The notes beneath the pieces were generated by a model, which was not told the DNA's origin, searched no databases, and was given only the letters and a program-made list of their open reading frames with translations. DNA of 64,000 nt from assembly GCA_026874595.1 (NCBI GenBank), contig CM049318.1, forward strand, positions 53,235,250-53,299,249, in the 5' to 3' direction. Position 1 is the first letter of the stretch. Each line of letters starts with the position of its first letter. Positions 43,989 to 55,700 of the stretch are shown here, piece after piece. The position numbers and the translations under genes were made by a program. The stretch is from Sipunculus nudus. Taxonomy: Eukaryota > Annelida > Sipuncula > Golfingiida > Sipunculidae.

Positions 43989-46746
43989 CCAGGCTTCAGA
44001 CATTTTGATGGCACAAACACTAACACAAAAGTAAATGTGTTAAATAATGCAGACAGATACAAGCAGTAACCTGGTGTTACAGTATAAGATTAAACAACTA
44101 AACGTCTTTGTCCTATTATCATATGCTGCAAACTTGGATAATTAAAAATTAGTTTTTAGAGTTTTGTTCTGATATCAAACTTTGACCAAATCGAATGGGT
44201 ACTTTCCATAAATACAATTACTTTCTAGAAATTATATGAAATTCTGAGTATTTTAAATACTTCACATCTATATTATTTAATTATTAACATCTACTTTAGG
44301 TGGTAAATGCAAGAAGCCATTTAAAAAATATGCGTAATAGACACTGATCTTGATGTCTGTCTTCCAAATAATAAAAAAAAACAAAGTAACATTCAAGGTG
44401 GGAAAAAATTAATTTTTGAGGTAAATTGGATCACCAGAATATGTTTTTGTTCAAATGATTATTTACCATTTGTGAGATAGAGCAAAGGAGAAGAGAATGC
44501 CGCCCTTCCGTAGTAAGGGAGGTGGGGGGGGGGCACAGCTGTCCCCTAATTGAAGCCGCCTTTGCTCTGGCGGGCATGACTTGGTAGAGTATTTGAAATT
44601 TGACACACATATCTTCTACATTATGATATCATAATACAAAAACTTTCGTGGAGGTATGTTTGCGATCCCTAACTGATTTCTAGTTGTGCTTCCGCCGGGA
44701 GGGTAAACGTTCATACCGAGTTGTGTGTGTATTTGTGTATGATTGTTCACAACCAAAATCAAGTAATCTTGAATGGAACCTTGTAGAATTTCCAGGGTAT
44801 TTCGTGAATGGGCCAAGGAGGACCCGATCAGATGTTGATTTGGATCCGGCTTATATCCCGGATTTAGGAACGTCATCAAGAGATATTCACAAATGTGGAG
44901 TCATTTTTGCACGTATGAACCAGAGAATATGGACCGAATAAGTGAATGCAAACACATGGCTTAGGCTTAAATTCCTTGGATTTCCAGTCAATAATGTACT
45001 TAATGTTCTCGTATTTACTGTTCTGCAGGTGGTTTGTACTGTAACAGAACCTGGGACGGCTGGGGATGCTGGAGTGATACTAAGGCAGGATCCATCGCCT
45101 ACACCAAGTGTCCAAGTTTTAAAGCCGGGTTTGATCCCCGACGTAAGTGACTATTTTTGATTTATTAGCCCTCGGGAGGCGATGCATATAGGTTTTGGGA
45201 AGTTTATTACTGTATCAATAATTTGGTAAAAAATCATTTTCGGGGATATACAGCAGAGTTATACAGCTTTTACGTGTACTTTTAAACGCGGCTGTTTTAT
45301 ATAAAAATTAAGGCATATTAAAAGGCGTTTACCTGGAAAATATTGATTTAATGACACACGAGTGAGAATTTTTCTCCATGTGCCAATTACGCCAAACAGA
45401 TCCCAATTACAAAGATAATTGAGAAAACGAATTGCAAAATTAGAAATGTGATTATTCGAATAATGATGAAAAACTAGTTTACCTGTGCATTATGCTTATA
45501 TGGTGTGAATAAAGTACTGACAGGTTTCCAGCTCAGAGGAATACATCTTGACCGTAAAATAAAGGAGAGAATAAAAATTCTTCAGAAGGTTCAGAAAAGT
45601 ATTTCATTCATACTCCTTTGTTATACCACCAACCTCTATGTCCGCCTATTTCTTAAGGGATAATTCTCTGGGATTTTTTTTTCAATTATTTCCTATGAAG
45701 ATGTTTATGGAAGAGACGTTCTTATTTGGGAATCAAAAGTTTTACATCATCCAATCGGCATCTGTTATCTGATGATGTGATCAATGACCTTGACCGCCAT
45801 AAGTGGGTCTCATATGTTGTAAAATGTAGACTGATTTCTCATATTTGAAATAATTCTGTTTCTTTAATAGTGTATTTGGCAAGGGTTTATTTATTTAAAA
45901 TATATTTATATTTTAATACCATTTTCCCCTCAAATGCTACTATTAAAAATTTCGATTGCAAAAAAAACTGGTGGACACGAGGGGATGGAACGGACTATAG
46001 GTTAAGATAAATCCTATTATATCATCATATAACACATTTTTCTGTAAAAGTTTTCATCATGTAGATTTGCATACAATGAACGTATTTCCTAACTGAAAAA
46101 AAAAATCATTTTTTCCCACAAAAAAAACTAAAAGACAAAAAACTCTGCATCTCAACAAAAGTTTAGTATTTGTGACATTCACAGCACAAAATCTTCAGGA
46201 AAGGACAAAAACCTCATGTATTGCTAGACGAATAGTAAACTTGATGTCACCCTAGCTAGCTTGCACCACCCGACCTTCACCCTAGCGCCATTTCGACAAT
46301 ATATCTTTGATGATTTTTTGTCTGTGTGAACTGAGAACTTGAGTGGGCATGATGTGATCTATGAGCTGTGATATCCTCTAGATAATAATATTATGTTTAT
46401 TTGCTAAATGACCGTTTTGCAGGGTTGGCGTACAAGATCTGCAACAGTGACGGCACGTGGTGGCAGAGTCCTATAACTAACCGATCATGGGCCAACTACA
46501 CCCCGTGTGTCGATACGGGGCAGTTAGAAGTAAGTATGATCATATTCAGTGTATATCACAGTAAAGCATCATATTATAAACATAGAAAGGAAGTGTGTTA
46601 AATGAGAACATGGTCAAGCCATCAATACAAGTACCCGTGGCTGATAGTCATGTTTGATTTAAAAGACAGGTCGTAACATGGTCCTTCGTGCAAAAAAAAT
46701 AAAGGTGGTCGGGTAAGTGAGATGGCCGTCATGTTAATCTTCTCTC

Positions 46747-46786
<40 letters not shown>

Positions 46787-49700
46787 GGATTGTAAAAATT
46801 TACGAACAACTAGAAATCAGCATTCTAAGGAATGCAATCCTGCGCCATGTGGATGCCCCTGTTGTGGGATGTTCCCAAACCCATGCTTCCATTTTCTCAT
46901 TCGGCCCTTTATTGCCAGATTCATTCGAGCATTAGTGACCGTACATATGTGAATATTCCTAGATGGCATTGGTGAATGTGGATCATATGCCGGATCCACA
47001 CCAAGTCCAATCGATCCTTCATTTGTCCATCCTTGAAAAATTAAATGAGATACCGTTCATGATTGCTTGAGTTATGTTGTGAAAAAACACATAAACACAG
47101 ATACACACACGAACGGGAAAGAACGCATACCCTCCAGTCGGAAGCAAAATTGCCACATCTTCATGTCTTTCCTTATAAAGATACATTTTGGATGAATAAT
47201 AAAATGTAACAGCACACTATTCTGCCCGTGGTTTCTGCATGAACGACTCTGCTCACAAGAGAAGATCAGAAAATGGTGAGCATTGATCCAATTATCTGTT
47301 AGTTCTGCTCATGATGAAAATAAACCTTTAGTAATCACCACCTATTCTTCTGACCAACATAAAAATGTTAACCATAGCTCAATGAATTTCAAAGACAGTG
47401 GATTAAATTTTCCATCAGTGCATTGTCTTCTACTTTTCACAAAGATTTCTCAATATGAGAAAATTACAAAGAAAGCCTCCCATTTGGAAAGACGTAATGA
47501 AGTTTAAAATTTATCCCTCTTCACACACGAATAATTACGTTTAAACGATCTATCTTAATGATAACGCCAATTTCTCGTCTGATTATTTTACGTTTATTTG
47601 TTACTGAAATCCTTTTGTTCTTTATGTCTGCTAATATGAATGATTTGCGATTAATGCTTCATAGTCCGGATCACCGTGATTTAATCGCTTGTCAGTGCAA
47701 CTCAATTGACATTGTCCATTCCTTTGTAAATTGATACCAGCATCGGAGAAATCATTCCCACCGTCTTGAATTTCAATGAAAGACACATCAGAGCACATAA
47801 CGGAAATATTTAGAAATTATATACAGTGGAACCCCACAATTACGACCACCTTGGCGACTGACCAAAGTGGTCGTAATTAGGGGGTGGTCGTATTTGTGAA
47901 ACTCTAAGTTACATGGATCGTATATTTGGGACCAAGATAGGTGGTCGTAATTGTGGGGGTGGTCGCAATGGCGGGGTGGTCGTAAGGCGGGGTTCCACTG
48001 TACAAGGTTATAATCATGCTGACCATATACGTTGGATGATAAAAATAATAGATAATAATAAGTAGTAATTATATAGCGCCAATTACTCACACTCCACTAA
48101 CAAAGCACTATTTCACGTAAACCTACTCCATGTGCCTTTCCCTAAGCCCACTTTCTCTTCAAATTTCTCTCAGGTGTTTATCCATTGTAAATGACTTAAG
48201 AAATAAAAATGATACATATAAATGACCAAAACGCTGCAAGTCTTTAATTGCTTTTTTGAGTGTTGTAAGAGTCGGAGAGTTTCTAAGTGTATAGTGGAAA
48301 GAGAATTCTAAACTTTTGGGGCCGCACCGACTTTCGTATTACACTTTGAAATTTGGAGAAGATTTCCGCCATTCGAACGCAGCGTACGCAAAGACCGATA
48401 GGTTATCAATTTTGTTCAGACAAATGTGATACAAGTGAGCCATCGCATTGGCGGGACTACTCATGGGATTTTCTCATTTGGTCTCGTAAAATATGGGGTT
48501 TTTTTAACGATACTGTTATCAGACTATAAAACTTAAATAGATTCTTTATGTACTGATTGCGCCAAGCGGAATGCGTGTTGAGAAATTTCAATTATGTACC
48601 GGCACGGCAACATGTATATTTTCTCTGTGTTGCTCCTGGATACCATGCGGGACCGGCAAAAATCCCTTCATGTAGCAATTCGTTTTCCCGGATTAACATT
48701 CCGCACGCCGGATCCGCGCATAAAGAATCTTATTTATTTAATAAATATCGATTGTATCCGTAATCCGTACCTTAGGAATGTTAGTTTAACTTCTAGGAAT
48801 GTTAGCAAAACATCTTATCTCCCACAATCAAAAGGTTTTTTTTTCATCGTGTTTTCAAATACTTTCAGTTAAAGAATTTAGAAACCACTATACTTTTGTG
48901 TCCGTTAAAACTAAACGCATCAAACACGGCCAATTGGTTAAACCTTAGGAATTATATGGAATATAATCTTCCAAATTATCTTCTTACCAACTGGGTCTTC
49001 ACAGGCTCGCCTTTTTCCGCTGGCGACCGGGGTTCGATTCTCGGCGTAGCTACAAGAGTGGGTGACCCATCCAAGGTCGGTGGTTTTCTCCAGGACCCCC
49101 GGTTTCCTCCACGTCTGTAGAGACTATCGAACGGCACCGTTTATGTACAGAGAATATTTACTAGTGAAACATTAAGTAGTGGGGCTATCCTTCTGAATAG
49201 TCCTTTTTACTGCTCGATAAACTGGCTTAGAGTCGATAATTAGAGTCAATAATGTGTGTGTGAGTGTGTGTGGGTGAACGGATGAGATTGGACTTGTGAT
49301 GAGATTTATCGTGCGTTTTTGCCCTTCTGATGAGATTGTTTTCCTCGTGATAATGTCATCACAAGGAAAATCCGTAAAACCGAAAATGTTGCCCTTCTGA
49401 TGATTGTGCGACTCTGATTGGAAACCTCATCATAAGGAAACCATCCGAAAAGTGCAAAAAATGTGTGTACTCGCCTTGTGTGCAGTATTATTTCATTTAT
49501 TGTCCTTGTATGACACCTGGTGGCAAGAGATCAAAATGCCTAGGACATGCTTCTGTGTAACAAGAGCGACGATTGGCAGCATTCTTTAGCTCTCTTGGCT
49601 ATACAGGCCACCAGACAAATAGAGACATACATACATACATATATGGCTCTTGCGTTTACATCCACATACTGCTTAAAGCCCATTCACACAATGCTCATTA

Positions 49701-52700
49701 GGCTATTACACAATGCTCACAGGGCATTCACACACTGCTCACAGGGCATTTGCACACAGCTCAGAGGGCATTTGCACACTGCTTACAGGGCATTTGCACA
49801 CTGCTCACAGGGCTTTCACACACTGCTCATAGGGAAATTGCACTCTACTCATAGGGTATTCGCACACTTCTCATAGGACATACACACATACACTATTTCC
49901 TTGTGATAAACTCAAGGTGGTAACACAAGTCCACTTTATACGGATCAAGATCATCAACAGGGAAAACTCATCACAAGTATACACACACCCGTATGTGTGT
50001 GTGTGTGTAGCCTTTTCTTGGAGCCAAAAACAGCATCTATGAAAAGTAATCTCTGTTATTTTTCCAGCCGCATAGAGTTGGGAAAAAACACCTTGATAAC
50101 AATGTGCGATACTGTGTAAACTGAAGTTGTCACATTGATAAAAATACTGTTAAGCTGAAGTTCTAATTAACAGTAATTTAGCTGAGCGGGGTGCGAGGGG
50201 AGCATGTATATGTTATTTGTCCCATATCGCCTGACGTTTTAACTTTTGTCTTTACCAAATGTGACAGACAGCCTGTCGCCTGACCAAAAGGCTTTTCCTG
50301 TTTTGACGATTAATTAAACATCATTTGACTAATTTTAACTGTATAAAGAAACGAAAGTCATTTGGGTTGTAATTTGTTTGCCGCCAAAGAAAGTTGTTTA
50401 TATAGATGTGGAGGGAGCGTTTCATTTATAACATTCTGTGATGTGTTGTTCTATATTTTCAGAGGGACCAGCGGGTAATTGATGTGTTCATCTCAGGGTA
50501 CAGTTTGTCCATCGTGGCGCTGGCAATCTCTCTTTTCATATTCATCTTCTTTCGGTAAGGAAAAGGTGACGACAAAGTGACAATTAAAATACACAAATAA
50601 GTCCACACAAAATAAATGTATTGTTCTACGGACTCTGGGAACAAAAAAGTTGGTGTAAGCGGGCGCGTTTTTTTCTATTCGGTCGAGATAGATACGTAGA
50701 AAATACAACAACAAAAATATTTTTAATCCATACCAGTTATGAAAACTGTGCCATTGCAAATATAAAGAACATCACCTAGCTGGTCTTCATTTTCACGAGA
50801 AAATAGTTTGATACACGAAAATGGGGCGGCGAATTCGTAGAACAATTTTTTATTGTAAGGCCTAACCTAAAAAATGTCAGAATATGACAGTACATGAATT
50901 TCGGCCTCATATAAGTCCTATAGGTTACATATTTATACCTGATATATACTGTGGCGATCACAAATGTATTTTTTTTCCTTTTTCTCCTGAATATCATTTC
51001 TTAAAATTAAAAGGTAAGGATAATATAAACGTCTTTTCTAATTTTGGGTTAACACTTCCCAACAAGAAGCACTAGCCTCAACCCGCTGAGGAAACCGGTT
51101 CAGCCGCGGTATTAAGCAAACTGAAAACATGATTCAGAAATTAACAGGAGAACTGAATTCCCATTCATCAGAATAGCACTGATTGGTATTCTCGTTTTTC
51201 AATGAAGATTTAATTGGCTGGTATCAAATTTACCGACAATATATGAGTTGCAATTCCTAGTCCTTATCACTACGTATGGTCAGTGCTCATATAGAGAACA
51301 AAATTTCATAAGAACTTAAACAGATAAAGGGAATTCCTTTATTACTCTCCCAACATGCTTGAAAGCAAAAGGGATATAAAATTGAGGTCCTTGACTTGAT
51401 TATTTTACTGTCCAAATATTGACGGCTCAGGATGAATTTACGATATACAATTGAGAATTGTGACCTCAATAGAAACCCGAGATTGCCCACGGGTAGACTA
51501 GCCCATTGTGGAAGATTATGCAGAACTTAAATCTCTAACTTTCTGGCTCAAAAAGCCAGACTGGTTACGATTTCCAAGTCCATTAGATTGATTGGATTCG
51601 GAGAACTCTCTTCCAAACCTGAAAGGTACAGCTAATTAAAGCTTACACGTGTCATATAAATCTTCAAAGCATTTTATTATATCATGGTGACCCTGCATGA
51701 TACATGTAGGGAAAACGTATTATGGCTTCGTATTTCAGATGTGTGGAACGGACAAGGTCTCGTTTATCTGTCGTAGTATCATTAGATTAGACTTATATGT
51801 TCAGTATCAGTTTTGTACATTTAAACCCTTTTGGCTAGATTTCTGAAATTAAACCTTATATTATTTCGTTCTAAGGATTTCTATCGTTCTATTGCAAATC
51901 CTCTCTCTAATGAAAATGAGTAAAGATCTAATGAAAACTGAGCGAGATATTTCCTGTAATGTAAAAATGAAGAGGGCCAGAATTTGTTTGCAGTGTAGAA
52001 TTAATCTTACCGGTAAATTGATGTTTTAGAAAACGGACGGTCGCGACGACAGACTGTGACTTTTTGGCATGGAAACAATTGTCGCACGACAACCAGATAC
52101 CACCTGCGAATTTTCGTGCGACTTATTAGCCCTATTTACACTAGAAAAATGTGACGCGCGCTTGACCGGTCCAGAAAATGTGGAGCGGGCTACATTTTAA
52201 CTTGCGTTCACACTGTACCGGACCAAGTGACCATGTAGACCTCGCTACCCTGTCATGTTAGGCCGCATTTCGCTTGGCCCGGCCTAGAATTCGCATTGCG
52301 TTTACACGCACACAAATACAGCAATCTTAACGCGGTCTAGATTAGATTCCTCCTTGCGCGCATGGGTAAATCCCAGTCACATGACAGCCGAGTCTTGCTT
52401 TAGCGCGCTATAAAGATAGCGCGCTCCACTTTTGTTTACACACGTTCGAAGCACAAATGTAGGCGGCGCCAGACTGAGTCTGGCGCGCGCTAGAATCTGG
52501 AATCGACTCAAACCGGTGGTCAAAATGTAGCGCGCTCCAGACCAAAATTCCTCGAAATCTGGCGCGTTCGGGGGACTTGGCGCGCGCTAAACAATGAAGA
52601 GCGCTCCAGAAAAACGTGTGTAAATGGGACTTTAAGCCCTATTTACACTAGAAAAGTGTGGCGCGCGCTAGACCGTTCAGAAAAATGTGGAGCGAGCTAC

Positions 52701-55700
52701 ATTTTAACTTGCGTTCACACTGTGCCGGAACAAGTGACCATGTAGAGCGCGCTACCCTGTCATGTTAGGCCGCATTTCGCTTGGCCCGGCCTAGAATTCG
52801 CATTGCGTTTACACGCACACAAATACAGCAATCTTAACGCGGTCTAGATTAGATTCCTCCTTGCGCGCATGGGTAAATCCCAGTCACATGACAGCCGAGT
52901 CTTGCTTTAGCGCGCTATAAAGATAGCGCGCTCCACTTTTGTTTACACACATTCGAAGCACAAATGTAGGCGTCGCCGGACTGAGTCTGGCGCGCGCTCG
53001 AATCTGTTTCCGACCAAAAACGGTGGTAAAAATGTAGAGCGCTCAAGACCAAAAATCCTCGAAATCTGGCACGTTTGAGGGACTTGGCGCGCGCTAAACG
53101 ACGTAGAGCGCTCCAGAAAAACGTGTGTAAATGGGGCTATTGTCACTTGTCGTACGACTAGCGTAGAAGGCTATCCATGACAATCTTGCGACTAGTCGTG
53201 TGTGATCGTGCGTTGGTCTTATGACCGGTCGTGGACGCATTTTGCAGGTTGGGACTGTGTCAGAGCATTGTAAGACGGTTGCGCGATAGACTGCAACCGC
53301 ATGTGTATACAACTTAAGATTAGCTAAAGCCTAAGTCACAAACATCGAACAACATATATACGACAGGTCTACGACAGAAAACTGGGGAACTGCCTAGGAT
53401 AGTCTTGATTGTCGTACGTAATCTAGGTGTTCCATGACTGAAAAGTATGAACTTGTTCAAAACTTTTTCAGCGTCGTAGGTCAGTTTTTACTTCAGGCCG
53501 GTCTCGTAGAATCTTTTAACTTGACATCCAAAGAGATCCATGAAAAATCTCATGGGAAACCTGAAATCTCTGTTACCCATATTTTTCCAGCCAATGGAAA
53601 ATTTTATACAAAAGCTCAAGTATCTGAACAACTAATGCATTGAACACTATGATTATTTGCATGGATATTGATCATGGAGTGCTACATCAGTTTCTGCAGA
53701 CTGGTGGTGCCACCTGCATTTTTTCACTATTTTTAGATCTTTAAAGACGCGGTCATCTGTTTACAGGGAAAAAATCATAACCGCTGGACGTAGTATCTTC
53801 TATCTTGGGATAGATAGAGGCCCAGGAAAAGTCTCTTCGGAAACCAAAAATTGGATTTCTGTTACCCAAAACCTCTGAGCTATGGGGCTTCGAAGTACCC
53901 CCCCCCCAGAGTAATGGAAATATTGATAAAAATTTCAAGTATCTGAACAACTGATCATTGATCACCAATATTCTTTGAATGGTTACTTATCAAGGAGTGT
54001 TTCATTATTTTCTACAGGCTGCTTGTGCCGCCTTAATTTTTAATATTTTTTACGATTTTTGTTCTCTTTTTTAGACCTTTAAAAATGCGGTCATCTGTTA
54101 ACAGGGCACACATCATAACCACTGGACCTAGAATCTTTCAACTTGACATCCTGGAAGTTCCATGAAAAGTCTGCAAAGACCAGAAATTAGGTCTCTCTTA
54201 CCCCTACCATATGAGCTATGGTGCTCAAAAGTGCCCTCAAAACACTTAAAAGTTTAAAACAAAAGAAGGGCACAAATCATAACCATTGGCCATAGAATCT
54301 TCTAATTTGACATTCAGCGAGGTCCATAATAAGTCTTCTTGCAAACTTGAAATTATAGGTGTCTATAACTCATATTTTCCAATTTATGCGGCATGTTTGA
54401 GCATCCCTGAAATAATGCAAAATGCACACAAATTGCGAGATTCCTCAGGCATGGGTGAATGGATTGTCCTAAAATTGGGTTTGCTTATGGGTCTTAATGA
54501 ACTTAAGCTAACTTGCATGAATGATGGTGCCACCTCCATTATCTTAATTAGTTCCCTATGCAAAGACATATTGTTAACATGTCAGTCGGCTGAGCGTCAT
54601 GACCCATGGGTCACTTGTTAGGTAATCTGAGGTCCTACGAAACCTACGACTTTCCTACGACAGCCCAACGATTGTCGCACATTCTACATGTGACTGTCCT
54701 ACGAATGTCCTGCGACCGCCGTAGGTTTGTCCGAGACACATTCATCGCACAACAAATATACGACAGGTCTACGACAAAAAATTGGTATTTTTTATTTTGT
54801 ATTACGACCATCGTAGGGACCTCATACGAATGTCGTAGGAAGGGCGTACAATTAGACTTAGACAGCCCTGATCAATATCCCCACGACTGTCGTACAACAC
54901 ATATATTATATGTGACAGTTCCACGACATTGTCAAAATAAAACTCTTCCAGACCTTCGACGCTTCCATCTGTCGTAGCCCTGCTGAAATCGAACGACAGT
55001 CAGAATCGTACGATGTTTGTGGCTAGGCTTTATACTACCTACGGCCAGACTAGTTGGGAAGTTTTTGTGCAGGGCTCAAAGCCTCGTAATAAAGCCATTT
55101 TTTTTTAACACGTTCGTGACCATCGGCGACTTGCCGTACGACCTTATTTTATTGTCCATAACTTCCCACGATTGCGAGTCGTACCTAGTCGTAACATGTA
55201 GTATCCCCTAGTGTGACTGAACCCTTACATGATAGGTTCAACGATTATTAACTTAATACTAGAGTTTATGAACAATATTCCTTGCAATATTTCATATTTT
55301 CTCCTGTATGCATAATTTTCATTAAATCGAAGGATAAGTGTATTTTATTGTCGTAATCCACGGCAAGCGATAATAAAAATGTACATTTTTTTAACATTTT
55401 AATGCATCATATTTTTAATTCATTCAAGACAAATCTCCAGGAATATATTGAAACTTCCTATTTTTACTGTGTTTGCTTCAGACAACTTCACTGCGACCGC
55501 ATCACAATACACATCAATCTGTTTATTTCTTACATCGTGAGCGGCATCGCCTGGATCCTTATTTATACACTGGCGGCCGTGGACGCCCACGTTCTCGAAA
55601 CAAATCCGGTAAGTACTATAAATAATTTAGTTAGCTGGTTGGTTATTTGTCCTTTAGCAATCTACGCAATATTCACCTCACGCAGCAGTTATACACTGCA

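Larger units (their letters stand above)
8185..45028 (+). other. CALCR-like: Intron 1 (~36.8 kb), repeat-laden
   Basis: Bounded by GTGAGT and CTGCAG, phase 1. Besides the elements listed separately, the long stretches 8200-9200, 9350-10900, 16500-20850, 22530-24700, 24950-32800, 33250-36150 and 36920-39580 show only AT-rich DNA. They hold scattered short open frames of no recognisable family. I see no nested intact gene on either strand. Confidence 0.75.
46530..50462 (+). other. CALCR-like: Intron 3 (3933 bp)
   Basis: GTAAGT...TATTTTCAG, phase 0. Holds a CT microsatellite, repeat D copy 5, a pogo-like MITE, an old dispersed repeat, a SINE and the 22-bp minisatellite listed separately. No nested gene is seen. 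Confidence 0.9.
52040..55228. mobile_element. Composite element rich in GTCGTACGAC-type motifs, with insertions
   Basis: Left (52040-52125), middle (53140-53430) and right (54620-55228) blocks all abound in variants of GTCGTACGAC/GTCGCACGAC. Two of them share the direct repeat TATACGACAGGTCTACGACA (about 53355 and 54760). The right edge ends AGTGTGACTGAACCCTTA, a plausible terminal repeat, but no matching left terminus is seen. The tandem MITE (52130) and the internal array (53485) interrupt it. It looks like an old non-autonomous DNA element. Confidence 0.5.
50555..55481 (+). other. CALCR-like: Intron 4 (4927 bp)
   Basis: GTAAGG...TTGCTTCAG, phase 2. 50560-52020 is AT-rich with nothing recognised; 52040-55228 is a nested transposon complex; 55230-55480 is AT-rich. 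Confidence 0.88.

Noticed and set aside
49679-49876. CRISPR-like array
   Set aside because: The units are contiguous without unique spacers and the genome is eukaryotic; it is a minisatellite.
54286-54977. 111- and 123-residue open frames
   Set aside because: They run through the repeat array and the GTCGTACGAC-rich element, so they are repeat artefacts.
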